Below are positions 7,353 to 15,666 of a stretch of 36,657 nt of DNA, piece by piece. The translations under genes were made by a program, and so were the position numbers. The notes beneath the pieces were generated by a model. The model worked only from the letters and a program-made list of their open reading frames with translations, did not search any database and was not told where the DNA came from. Position 1 is the first letter of the stretch; the number at the start of each line of letters is the position of its first letter. This DNA comes from an uncultured Verrucomicrobiota bacterium (lineage in GTDB: Bacteria > Verrucomicrobiota > Verrucomicrobiia > Limisphaerales > JAJXZI01): assembly GCA_903847485.1 (NCBI GenBank), contig CAINDV010000905.1:1-36657 (forward strand), read 5' to 3'.

Positions 7353-8478
7353 GCTGGGCGGCTCCTTTCGCGAGTCGAGCGGGCAAGTAAGGCTCACTTG
7401 CTATCTCCGAAGACCTCCTAAGTAGCCGGTCGGCCAGCAGTCTGCCCGTGGCCAGCGAGGTCGTGATGCCCAACCCTTCGTGGCCGGTGGCGAGCCATAT
7501 CTTATCACTGTCCAAGCTCGGCCCGATGAGGGGCAACTTATCGGGCGTTGCCGCCCGATGACCGGTCCAGCAACGAATAGCCGAGAGCCGGCCAAGAGTG
7601 GGCAGATACTCGCACGCCCGGCGTAACATGCGGTCGAGGATAGGTTGGTTGATTTCCGTGCCCTCCGCATCAAACTGGCGCGAGGAGCCGATCAGCATCT
7701 GGCCAGTCTTGCGCGGTTGGATGTTGAAGGCCACTGAGTCCGCGGCGACCGCGTGGGCACTCTTGAGATAGCCTAGCTCGATGACTTGATGACGGACAAA
7801 GCCAGAGTAGCGGTCGGTAATAACCAGATGCCCCTTGCGCTTGCGCACCGGCAAACCGGGCGTGAGCGCCGGGGACCACGGGCCAGTCGCGTTCACCGCG
7901 ATGCCGGCGGCCAGCCGCGTGCCGTCGCCTAACACCGCGCCGCCGTCAGGCAATAACGACCGCACTTCCACGCCCGTCCGGACATCTGCGCCAGCAGCCT
8001 GGGCTTGCTTGAGGAGTAAGTCAGCGGCGGAAGGCGGATACAGTACCGCGTCGTCCACCACACACAAACCGCCCACTAAGTCGCGCCGGAGATTCGGCTC
8101 CGCTTGCGCCAGCGCGGGGCCGTCGAGCACTTCCACCTTTACGCCGCGTTCGCGATAGAACGCTTCCTTGCGCCGCACCTCGGCCATTTCCTGTTCATCC
8201 GTCGCTACCCACATCGTGCCGCACGGATCGAATTCCACGTCCGCCGGCAGTTGCGGCGCGAGTTGATGCCAGAGCCGGCGCGAATAGGAGGTCAGCGCGA
8301 ATTGCGCCGGCGAATCATCCATAACAACTAAGTGCCCCATGCCCGCCGCAGTGGTGCCGCCACCAATAGGACCACGGTCGAGCACGAGCACCTTCAAGCC
8401 GGCACGAGCGCATTCCGCCGCGCACGCCGCGCCGACGATGCCCGCGCCCACAATAAGTATGTCCGGCTTAGTGCTCAA
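7345..8478 (-). CDS. D-hydroxyproline dehydrogenase, DAO-family FAD catalytic subunit (TTG start)
   Basis: The 377-residue product has the Rossmann FAD motif [21 protein letters not shown] directly at the N-terminus, the NATGPWSP segment mid-protein and the C-terminal PLIGPS...[18 protein letters not shown] of DAO/sarcosine-oxidase-type enzymes. It would oxidise D-hydroxyproline (cis-4-hydroxy-D-proline) to pyrroline-4-hydroxy-2-carboxylate. No ATG fits: the first upstream ATG (8634) lies 52 codons deep inside the epimerase gene. A TTG at 8478 overlaps the epimerase TGA (TTGA, 8475-8478) and puts the FAD motif at residues 7-12, the normal place, so I choose it. This is strong evidence of translational coupling to the epimerase. 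Confidence 0.87.
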   Translation of the reverse strand: MSTKPDILIVGAGIVGAACAAECARAGLKVLVLDRGPIGGGTTAAGMGHLVVMDDSPAQFALTSYSRRLWHQLAPQLPADVEFDPCGTMWVATDEQEMAEVRRKEAFYRERGVKVEVLDGPALAQAEPNLRRDLVGGLCVVDDAVLYPPSAADLLLKQAQAAGADVRTGVEVRSLLPDGGAVLGDGTRLAAGIAVNATGPWSPALTPGLPVRKRKGHLVITDRYSGFVRHQVIELGYLKSAHAVAADSVAFNIQPRKTGQMLIGSSRQFDAEGTEINQPILDRMLRRACEYLPTLGRLSAIRCWTGHRAATPDKLPLIGPSLDSDKIWLATGHEGLGITTSLATGRLLADRLLRRSSEIASEPYLPARLAKGAAQHD

Positions 8479-9413
8479 TGGCGAATACCCCAGCAGAACG
8501 GGTCTTGGTCGTCCAGCAGCAGCGTGGACTCGGCGTTGACATAGGCCGTCCCGGTGATAGTGGGAATAATCTGGTCGCCTTGGCGACGGAAGGTTCCCGC
8601 GAAGGTGCTGCCGATGATACTCTCCTGCACCCAAGTTTCACCCTCGGCAAGTTTCCCATCGGTGGCCAAGCACGCGAGCTTGGCGCTGGTGCCGGTGCCG
8701 CAGGGCGAGCGGTCGTAGGCCTTGCCGGGACACAGCACAAAGTTGCGCGAATGCGCACCGGGCACAGTCGGCGGCCCGAATAACTCGACGTGGTCCACCT
8801 CGGGAAAACCCTGCTCGTTCACGGCCTGCCTAACCCGCCAGCAGAAATCGGTAAGTACCTCCACGTTGGCGAGGCGCAGGTCACAGTCGCCTTTCTGCAC
8901 CAGATAGAACCAGTTGCCGCCCCACGCGACGTCGCCCGTCACCGCACCAAGTCCCGGCACCGCGACAGTGAATTCCTTTCGCGCGCGATAACTAGGAACA
9001 TTCGCCACGGAGACTTCGCCGGTCGGATGAAGCGTGGCGGTAACTACGCCCACGGAGGTTTCGAGGCGATGCTCGCCAGGTTGAAGGCGGCCCAGATGTG
9101 CCAGCGCCACGACTACTCCGATGGTTCCGTGACCACACATGCCGAGATAGCCGACGTTGTTGAAAAAGATAACGCCCGCGGCGCAGGACGGGTCCACCGG
9201 TTCGCAGAGAAGCGCCCCGACCATTACGTCGGATCCGCGTGGCTCGTTGACGACAGCGGAGCGGAACCGGTCGAACTCACGCTGGAAACGGTCGCGCCGT
9301 TCCGGCAACGGCCCCGATCCAAGATCAGGTCCGCCGGACGTGACGACGCGCGTAGGTTCGCCGCCAGTATGCGTGTCGATCACCGCGACACTATGGAATG
9401 ATGCTCGTTTCAT
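8475..9413 (-). CDS. 4-hydroxyproline 2-epimerase (proline racemase family)
   Basis: From the ATG at 9413 ([20 protein letters not shown]) the product is 312 residues. Upstream ATGs at 9425 and 9428 would add four or five residues. Both catalytic cysteines are present: GMCGHGTIG (C98 counted from 9428) and [10 protein letters not shown] (C243). This makes it a racemase/epimerase rather than a trans-3-hydroxyproline dehydratase, in which the first Cys is replaced. MCGHGTIG and WGGNWFYLV are the versions I associate with hydroxyproline epimerases rather than proline racemases. It converts trans-4-hydroxy-L-proline to cis-4-hydroxy-D-proline. It is first in the operon, divergent from the PAS-AraC regulator. 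Confidence 0.9.
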   Translation of the reverse strand: MKRASFHSVAVIDTHTGGEPTRVVTSGGPDLGSGPLPERRDRFQREFDRFRSAVVNEPRGSDVMVGALLCEPVDPSCAAGVIFFNNVGYLGMCGHGTIGVVVALAHLGRLQPGEHRLETSVGVVTATLHPTGEVSVANVPSYRARKEFTVAVPGLGAVTGDVAWGGNWFYLVQKGDCDLRLANVEVLTDFCWRVRQAVNEQGFPEVDHVELFGPPTVPGAHSRNFVLCPGKAYDRSPCGTGTSAKLACLATDGKLAEGETWVQESIIGSTFAGTFRRQGDQIIPTITGTAYVNAESTLLLDDQDPFCWGIRH

Positions 9414-9501
9414 CAAGAACGACATCATACCCGACGGCCGCAGGAATGTCTTGTCCGCCAGCCCAGCGGCAACTTAGATTTCAGCACAAACAACGAACTA
9501 A
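9414..9501. promoter_or_regulatory. Divergent intergenic region between epimerase operon and AraC regulator
   Basis: This 88-bp gap must hold the promoters of both the minus-strand hydroxyproline operon and the plus-strand regulator. Such divergence usually means the regulator controls the neighbouring operon. I see no convincing -35/-10 pair; the only dyad is a weak CCGC-N7-GCGG around 9459-9473. The region is therefore identified by geometry, not by motif. Confidence 0.45.
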
Positions 9502-10248
9502 ATGATGACCATGGCAGTGTTACAGAAAGATTTGTTCACGCAATTGGACGCGCCGTTCACCGGCGAGGCGCTCTTCGATTGCCTGACCGACCTGACGTTC
9601 TTCATCAAGAACGTCCGGGGTGAATACGTGGTGGTGAACCGGGAGTTGGTGGCGCGTTGCGGGCGGCGCGAAAAGCGCGAGTTGATTGGCCGCCAGGCCG
9701 ACGAGGTATTTCCGTCGCCGCTAGGCCGGAGTTATCGCGCCCAGGACGAGGCGCTGCTGAAGACCGGCGATCCGATTCTCAACCAGCTAGAGTTACAACT
9801 CTATCATTCCGGCCGCACCGGCTGGTGCCTGACTAACAAGCTGCCTTTGCGCGACCGCCAGGGCCGGGTGGTTGGATTGGTTGGCATCTCCAAGGACCTC
9901 CAGGCGCCTAACGAGCGCGGGGCCGATTACTCGCCGCTCGCGGCAGTCCTCCAACACATCCAGACTCATTTCGGAGAACCGCTGCGCATCGCCGACCTCG
10001 CGCGCCGCGCCGGACTGTCGCCCTACCAGTTCGACCACCGCATTCGGAGAATATTCCAAATCACCACCGGCCAGTTCCTCCAGAAAGTGCGGATGGACGC
10101 GGCGGTGCGGCAGTTACGTGAGTCACCGGACCCAATTGCGATGATTGCCCTGGACTGCGGTTACTCGGATCAAAGCGCCTTCACGCGCCAGTTCCGGCAG
10201 ACGGTCGGACTGTCGCCGAGTGAATTCCGTAGAACGACTGGCTCGTAG
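9502..10248 (+). CDS. PAS-domain AraC-family transcriptional regulator
   Basis: The 248-residue product has an N-terminal PAS/PAC fold (about 20-132: DLTFFIKNVRGEYVVVN through RVVGLVGISKDLQAP). A C-terminal AraC DNA-binding domain with two HTH motifs follows (about 145-247: RIADLARRAGLSPYQFDHRI, then IAMIALDCGYSDQSAFTRQF and VGLSPSEFR). PAS domains can bind small ligands or sense signals; here the obvious candidate is hydroxyproline or a pathway intermediate, but the sequence does not show this. It is divergent from the epimerase operon and convergent with the GH146-like fusion gene (12 bp apart). Three closely spaced ATGs exist (9502, 9505, 9511); I keep the first. Confidence 0.9.
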   Translation: MMTMAVLQKDLFTQLDAPFTGEALFDCLTDLTFFIKNVRGEYVVVNRELVARCGRREKRELIGRQADEVFPSPLGRSYRAQDEALLKTGDPILNQLELQLYHSGRTGWCLTNKLPLRDRQGRVVGLVGISKDLQAPNERGADYSPLAAVLQHIQTHFGEPLRIADLARRAGLSPYQFDHRIRRIFQITTGQFLQKVRMDAAVRQLRESPDPIAMIALDCGYSDQSAFTRQFRQTVGLSPSEFRRTTGS

Positions 10249-10260
10249 TCCAAACCAAGG

Positions 10261-13200
10261 TCACTGCGTGCGGATGACTCGTTGAAACAGCACCGGTGGG
10301 GTAAGTGACTGTCCGTCGGCCGGCGCGGCGTGAACTTTTCGGACGACCTCCATCCCCTGCACCACACGGCCAAAGGCAGCGAAGCCCTGGCCGTCGGGAT
10401 TCCTTTGGCTGCCAAAGTCGAGCGCCGGTTGCTCACCCACACAGATGAAGAAATGGTCCTGCGCACTATCAGGTCCGTCGCGGGCCATCGAGATAGTGCC
10501 GTCGAGATGCTTGATCCCGGTATCCCGTGTGCGCTCCAGCGAGATGGGCGGAAAGAACTCATTGGTCTTCGCTGGATTGGCGGAGGCTTGAATCACTTGG
10601 ATCTTCACCATGTTAGTGGGTTGGTTGCTAAGTGTGACCGTGCGATGAAAGCGACCATCGCTGTAAAACCCGGCCAAAGCGTAGCGCAGGAAGTTCTTAG
10701 TCGTGACAGGCGCGCTCTTCGCGTCGAGTTCCACTTCGATGTCTCCTAACGCGGTCTGGATCAGCACGCGGGGCTTAGGGGTAAGTGCCGCCTCGCGCCA
10801 GACGAAGCGAGGCGCCTTGGCGGGGTCGAAACCAGCAAGATGCGCCCGACCGGCGGGGTCGCGCTGGGCCGGCTTGTGATAGCGCCAGGAGCGGTTGCCG
10901 AAGACTTCGGCGCAGAGTTCGGCCAGCGCCGGATCGTATTCCTTCAACTCCGCCCGCGTATTTACATGGTTGTGCAGCGAGTCGTTCTCACGGTTGTTAT
11001 CGAACCAGTCCTGCACACCCTCGGCCCAATACTCCATGCGATCCGAACCCGCATAGGTGCTTTTCCAAAGGCCGCGTGCCGTCGCGCTGTCGAAGGCCGC
11101 TTGAAGCCGCTTATCAAAAGTCGGGTCGAGCTGACTCAATCCCATCTCATGGATGGCGTGGGCGAACTCGTGAATAAGGATGTTCTCGGTGGCATACGGA
11201 TCGCCGGAGAAACCAAGGAGATTCTCCTCCGCACCACTAACCGCCGGCCGCTCGCTGGAGGCACCCAGCCCGCGCGCCCGCCGGTCCCAAAAGACCTTCG
11301 AGGTGAGATCGGAGTGCTCCGGGATGTCCGTCGTGAATTCATTCCACGCCATCACGGCCAGGCGGACATTGTTGGTCGCCAAAGCATGAAGAATGTCCTC
11401 CCGCCCAGGAAGCATCTGGCGGACAATCCACGCGGCCTCCAGCAAGGCGAAGTCGGATAAGTTAGTCGAGCCGACCACCGGCAGGCCCCCGACCTCGAGA
11501 TACCTCTGGTAGAAGGGTGATAGTTTGAAGCGCTCGCGCACAGCGGCCGGCACGGGTTGGACGGTATCGGCGGCAGAGCTTTGCCGGTTGGGGGCAGCCT
11601 CAGTTCGAATCATGCGGACGCCAAAGACCGCACCAACCTCGTTGCCCCTGGTGGCTTGGAACTTCACCGTCACTTTCTGCTTGCCCTTCACGAGTTCAGC
11701 AGGCACCGGATACTCAACTTCGAAGAAGCGCATGGGGCCGCGGCGCTCGATGGTTTGTTCGCCGACGCGCGTGCCGTCCACCAGTATCTCAAAGGTGCGC
11801 TCCTGCCACTCATCGTGGTTGTAAGTTACCACCAGCGCCAGCAGTTGCTTCGGATCTACGGGTAGGTCAAAGGAAAACCACTTAGTGCCCCGGCGACCCG
11901 GTCGGCTCTGGATGCGGATAGGTTCGGTGTCCTCGCCCTGCATGTTAGCATCGCGCTCGGCCTGCATCTCGCCGGGCTGGGCATAGCCGACGGTGGCGGC
12001 TTCTAGCTGACGCTGCTTCTCGCGCTCGGCCGCCAGTTCGGTGGAGTGTTGCGTCCACTCCGCCGGTGTAAATAGATCCCAATACACCGCGTAAGTGCGC
12101 CGGTGGAGCCGGTAGAAGGGCACGAAGTCAACGTCGCGTTCCTTGCCCACGCCCTCGGTACGGAAGCTACCGGGCTTGTCGGCCACCGGCTTCAGCCAGT
12201 CAGCCACGGGCCGATCGGCGGCCACAAACACCGGCACTGCGTCGGCCCGCGAACCACGCCGCCCCTCCTCCGGCCCCAGATCACCCGCCAGCACCAACGG
12301 TCCCCATAAGATGGCCACACGGCGCGGGTTATCCGGCAGCGGCTCCAACCGAAGCGTCTTGGGCAAAGTGACGGTAATTTGGTCGCCAGTCTTCCACGTG
12401 CGCTTGAGTTCAACGAACGAACTGGTCTTAGGCATCAGAGCCGAGACACCACGGCGGCCCGCCGGTCCCGCGCGGGAAGTAACTAGTAACTCCGGTGCCA
12501 CAGCCAAGCCATTGATGCTCACAGAAAAGCCCGCACCAACCCAGTAAGGACGACGCAGAGCAAGAGTGAACTCCTTGGGTGTCGTGACTGTAAGTTTGAT
12601 TGTAGCGGACTCGCCTTCGGGGAAGTCGGTTTCCATCGCCAGCTTCACGCCGGCAGCCGGCCAGTCCGCAGTCGAAGGCGCGTAGAGACTTACCCATAAC
12701 TTGTCTCCAGATTCGTAATAAAGGCCGTCACCGTGGAGGGCGTGGCTTTCCATGCTGGAACCGACGCAGCAGGTGAAGCCGCCGTCGAGCATGTTGCGTT
12801 CGTATTCGTGCTGCACGCCGCGGCCCACCGGGACCATGTAACAGGCCCAACCTGCCTGCGGATCCAATGAGGCGAGGATATGGTTGAACAGTGCCCGCTC
12901 GTGAAAGTCGGCATAGTGCGCGTCCGGCCTGAGGGCAAACATTGAGCGCGTCATCTTAAGCATGTTATAGACGTTGCAGGTCTCGGCAGTGCGGCCGTCC
13001 ACACGGTCGTTCAACCTATCCGGCTCACCGAAATACTCGTCCTTGCCGTGTCCGCCGGTGGCGTAGCTGTGATGGTCCACGACGCGATCCCAGAAGAAGG
13101 CCGCGGCGAAGCCGTCGCCGGGATCCCCGACGTAGCCGAAGCGCGCCAGCGAACCGAGCATCTTCGGCACCTGGGTGTTGCCGTGTTTGCCGGCAAGGTT

Positions 13201-14058
13201 GTCTTGTTGGCGCTTGAGCGGCTCGGTGAAGGCGTGGTGCTCGAACTTATAGGAGAGGTCGAGCCAGCGCTTGTCGCCCGTGTCGGCGTAGAGGTCGGCG
13301 AAGACTTCGTTCATACCTCCAAACTCCGTGTTCAACATCCGCTGCACCTGAGCGTCGTCGAGCTTGGACAGGATACCCCCGGCCCAGGTGGCGTATTTGA
13401 TTTCGAGTTCCAGCGCAGCGCGATTGCCGGTGTAGCGATAGGCATCGCGCAGCCCGGCATAGGTTTTATGAAGCACATACCACGGCGACCACAGGCCGTT
13501 CAGATCGAAGCCGCCGGACCGAATGTTACCCTGCGCGACTTCCGCGAAGCGTTCCTTACCATTCGCCAACGCACCAAGATAGCCGTCGCCGTTCTTATCC
13601 TGAACCTCCTTCAACTCCTTGACCAGATAGTCCGCCCGTTCCTTGAAGCGCGGATCACCGGTCGCCGCCCACATCAGACTGACAGCAGAGAGATAGTGAC
13701 CGCCGATGTGGCCGGTAAGTTGTTTTCCTTCGACTGAGTCCCAACCGCCGTAGCCCTTGGCTTTCGGCTCCAGGCCCGCGCGCAGGCGGTAGCCCGCCAA
13801 CATGCGGTCCGGCTCAAGCGCGAGCAGATACTTCGCATCCAGGTCTTGCGCGTTCTTGAGCGGTCCGCCAGTAAGACGCACAGCCGACAGCGGCAGTGGG
13901 CGGGCGGCGTTCGGAATGACCGGAGTGATCGGCGGCGCGGCCTCGAGGGTTCCCTGCCCGAGCAGGGGAACGGCTACGGCAAACAGGGTCAGGAGCTTGC
14001 AGCGGGAATGGGTGACGTTCATACGCAGTGGGGTCATGTGAAGTGAAGGGGCGGTCAT
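10261..14058 (-). CDS. Three-part secreted fusion: GH146-like beta-L-arabinofuranosidase, HEFxH metallopeptidase-like, cyclophilin-type PPIase
   Basis: The product is 1265 residues. After a signal peptide (best from M13, 14022) comes a DUF1680 catalytic domain (about 50-660). It keeps the zinc-thiolate set: AETC (E359, C361) and FTCCVG (C430, C431, one being the nucleophile of the family). A beta-sandwich follows (about 715-820, ending AVFGVRMIRTE). Residues about 840-1065 form a metallopeptidase-like domain with LIHEFAHAIH (H963, E964, H967), Y1002 in TYAGS and E1009 in MEYWAE. Residues about 1097-1265 are a cyclophilin-type prolyl isomerase (RFHRT, HFFICVG, AFGRVVQGMEVV). I infer that arabinose removal, peptide cleavage and proline isomerisation act on one substrate. 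All domains look intact. It is last in the minus-strand gene series, 17 bp after the frameshifted peptidase gene. Confidence 0.88.
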   Translation of the reverse strand: MTAPSLHMTPLRMNVTHSRCKLLTLFAVAVPLLGQGTLEAAPPITPVIPNAARPLPLSAVRLTGGPLKNAQDLDAKYLLALEPDRMLAGYRLRAGLEPKAKGYGGWDSVEGKQLTGHIGGHYLSAVSLMWAATGDPRFKERADYLVKELKEVQDKNGDGYLGALANGKERFAEVAQGNIRSGGFDLNGLWSPWYVLHKTYAGLRDAYRYTGNRAALELEIKYATWAGGILSKLDDAQVQRMLNTEFGGMNEVFADLYADTGDKRWLDLSYKFEHHAFTEPLKRQQDNLAGKHGNTQVPKMLGSLARFGYVGDPGDGFAAAFFWDRVVDHHSYATGGHGKDEYFGEPDRLNDRVDGRTAETCNVYNMLKMTRSMFALRPDAHYADFHERALFNHILASLDPQAGWACYMVPVGRGVQHEYERNMLDGGFTCCVGSSMESHALHGDGLYYESGDKLWVSLYAPSTADWPAAGVKLAMETDFPEGESATIKLTVTTPKEFTLALRRPYWVGAGFSVSINGLAVAPELLVTSRAGPAGRRGVSALMPKTSSFVELKRTWKTGDQITVTLPKTLRLEPLPDNPRRVAILWGPLVLAGDLGPEEGRRGSRADAVPVFVAADRPVADWLKPVADKPGSFRTEGVGKERDVDFVPFYRLHRRTYAVYWDLFTPAEWTQHSTELAAEREKQRQLEAATVGYAQPGEMQAERDANMQGEDTEPIRIQSRPGRRGTKWFSFDLPVDPKQLLALVVTYNHDEWQERTFEILVDGTRVGEQTIERRGPMRFFEVEYPVPAELVKGKQKVTVKFQATRGNEVGAVFGVRMIRTEAAPNRQSSAADTVQPVPAAVRERFKLSPFYQRYLEVGGLPVVGSTNLSDFALLEAAWIVRQMLPGREDILHALATNNVRLAVMAWNEFTTDIPEHSDLTSKVFWDRRARGLGASSERPAVSGAEENLLGFSGDPYATENILIHEFAHAIHEMGLSQLDPTFDKRLQAAFDSATARGLWKSTYAGSDRMEYWAEGVQDWFDNNRENDSLHNHVNTRAELKEYDPALAELCAEVFGNRSWRYHKPAQRDPAGRAHLAGFDPAKAPRFVWREAALTPKPRVLIQTALGDIEVELDAKSAPVTTKNFLRYALAGFYSDGRFHRTVTLSNQPTNMVKIQVIQASANPAKTNEFFPPISLERTRDTGIKHLDGTISMARDGPDSAQDHFFICVGEQPALDFGSQRNPDGQGFAAFGRVVQGMEVVRKVHAAPADGQSLTPPVLFQRVIRTQ

Positions 14059-14075
14059 TGAATTTGGTGGCGGGC

Positions 14076-14580
14076 TTATTGCACGGCAGTTGGTTGATAT
14101 CTCCAGTCCACCTTGCCGCCATAGGCCATCGTTTCGTGGACGAGCGCGAAAAGATCGGGATCGTAGTCCCGTAGTGCTTCGCGGGTGTTAATAGGATGCA
14201 CCGCGTCGGGGGGCGCGGCGTCCTGGCCGGCCGCGTCGAAATAGGCGAGCACGCCTTCGGCCCAGTAAGCCACGCGGTCATGGACTGCGGCAGTTCCCTG
14301 CCACTTGCTGGCACTCATAGCCTTTTCGTAAGTCGCCTTGAGCCGCTCGTCGAACCGCAGGTCGAGCCGCTGGACGCGCAGTTCGTATTGCTGGACGTCG
14401 CGGCCACGCTTCTCCCAATCGGAATCCACCGGGCGCTTGCCGGTCACTTGGTAAAGCGCCTTGGCGAACACACGAATCACCTGGTTATCTCCGACGTTCG
14501 GGGCCCTGGGGTTGGCAAGCAGATTCTCCTCGCCGACAACGAGCAATTTAGTCTCGGGCGTGTAGTCCAGTGTGCGCGCA
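14076..14580 (-). pseudogene. Frameshifted 3' part of the tandem metallopeptidase-like gene (degenerate second domain)
   Basis: This frame continues the second domain of the 14477-15661 gene: LDYTPETKLL then VVGEENLLANP follows naturally after NPSLDALRA of the upstream frame. The shift lies around 14568-14580, in a GCGCGC run, and is explained by loss of one base. The only start codon for independent translation is a TTG at 14546, inside the domain. The second domain's active site is ruined: where sister domains have HEFAH this one reads IRVFAKAL. AYWAEGVLAYFD and the terminal WRYQP are kept. It was thus a pseudoenzyme before or after the frameshift, perhaps a binding domain. Sequencing error cannot be excluded. 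Confidence 0.65.
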
Positions 14581-15661
14581 GGGCATCTAAGCTTGGGTTC
14601 TCCCTCAGCAAAGCATACTCGGGTAAGTCGGCAATGCCTTCGTTTCGACCGAGCACGACCAATCTTATTCCGTCGGCCATGAGAGCCTTCAAAATATCGT
14701 GGCGGTAAGCGAATAGCTTGCGGATGGTGTCATTGGCTTTGATAAGAGCGGCGTCGCTGGCTCCACGGCCGAGGATGGTGAATTCGCGCGCCCAGGTGAA
14801 CTTAGTGTAATAGTGGTCCGCTTTGATTCTCGGCGGCGGCGGTATCACGTTGGGCAGCGCTTGCAGGAAGCGGTAACGCCAGTCCTGGCCCGGCTTCAGG
14901 TTGAAGGCCGTCCGCGCCAGTTCGTAGCCTTCTGGGTCGTACGCCTTGAGTTGCTCGCGTGTGCCAATGGGGCCGTGGTTCCAGTTGTTGACACGATTGC
15001 AGTCAAAATAGACCTGCGCGATCTCGGCCCAGTATTCGCCGGCGTTCGAGCCGGCATAGGTGTCCCGGAAGAGTTCCTTCTGGCGTGCATTCCGGTAGGC
15101 GCGGTTCTTCCGCTCGTTCCACGTCGCATCCACCGACGCCAACGTGCTATCAATAGTGTGGCAAAACTCATGCACGGCGATGCTCTCGTCGTCGTAGCGG
15201 TCCAAGGGGAGACTAAGCAGATTCTCCTCGCCGAAGCTAGTCGGCCGGCCGCCGGTGCCGCGCACCCGTTCGTTCTGATAGGCTGGGTTAGGATGGCCTC
15301 GATGCTCAGGCATGTCGGTATAGACCTGATCCTTGCCGATTACGATGAGATACATCCGGTTCTTGACCATTGCCTCAATAACATCTGGCCGGCCCGCCAG
15401 CATGTGTGAGACGATTGAATGCGTGCGCTGCAACGCCAGATCCGCCACCTCGCCGGAGGCCACGGCCGGCATGCCTTGGACATCAATATGTTTCTTGTAG
15501 AACTGACGCGCAGCATCGCGGTCCCGCTCGCTAACCATGGCGAAGAATGACTCGGGTGGCGTGGTCACCGGCGGGCTGTCTGCACCAGCAGCGCTTGGAG
15601 GCTGGACACCTCCGGCGAGCGCGACGGCCGCCAGGATCATGGAGGATAACAGTAGCTTCAT
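14477..15661 (-). CDS. Secreted HEFxH metallopeptidase-like protein, first domain intact, frameshifted at the 3' end
   Basis: Of the 394 codons, about 362 are genuine before a frameshift. A signal peptide (MKLLLSSMILAAVALAGG) precedes a metallopeptidase-like domain (about 50-265). It contains GEENLL, VHEFCHTID (H164, E165, H168), Y202 in TYAGSNAGEYWAE, E209 and a terminal WRYR. HExxH plus the downstream Glu indicates a gluzincin zinc peptidase. The distances H168-Y202 (34) and H168-E209 (41) are close to those I remember for Pro-Pro endopeptidases of the anthrax-lethal-factor-like fold (32 and 39). A second copy begins at about 295, and the frame then shifts, so residues 364-394 are out-of-frame noise. 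The start is 5 bp from the S9 peptidase stop, so it is probably cotranscribed. Confidence 0.75.
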   Translation of the reverse strand: MKLLLSSMILAAVALAGGVQPPSAAGADSPPVTTPPESFFAMVSERDRDAARQFYKKHIDVQGMPAVASGEVADLALQRTHSIVSHMLAGRPDVIEAMVKNRMYLIVIGKDQVYTDMPEHRGHPNPAYQNERVRGTGGRPTSFGEENLLSLPLDRYDDESIAVHEFCHTIDSTLASVDATWNERKNRAYRNARQKELFRDTYAGSNAGEYWAEIAQVYFDCNRVNNWNHGPIGTREQLKAYDPEGYELARTAFNLKPGQDWRYRFLQALPNVIPPPPRIKADHYYTKFTWAREFTILGRGASDAALIKANDTIRKLFAYRHDILKALMADGIRLVVLGRNEGIADLPEYALLRENPSLDALRAHWTTRPRLNCSLSARRICLPTPGPRTSEITR

Positions 15662-15666
15662 GGCTT

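Noticed and set aside
9459-9473. Dyad CCGC-N7-GCGG as AraC operator
   Set aside because: Four-base arms are too short in GC-rich DNA to support an operator call.
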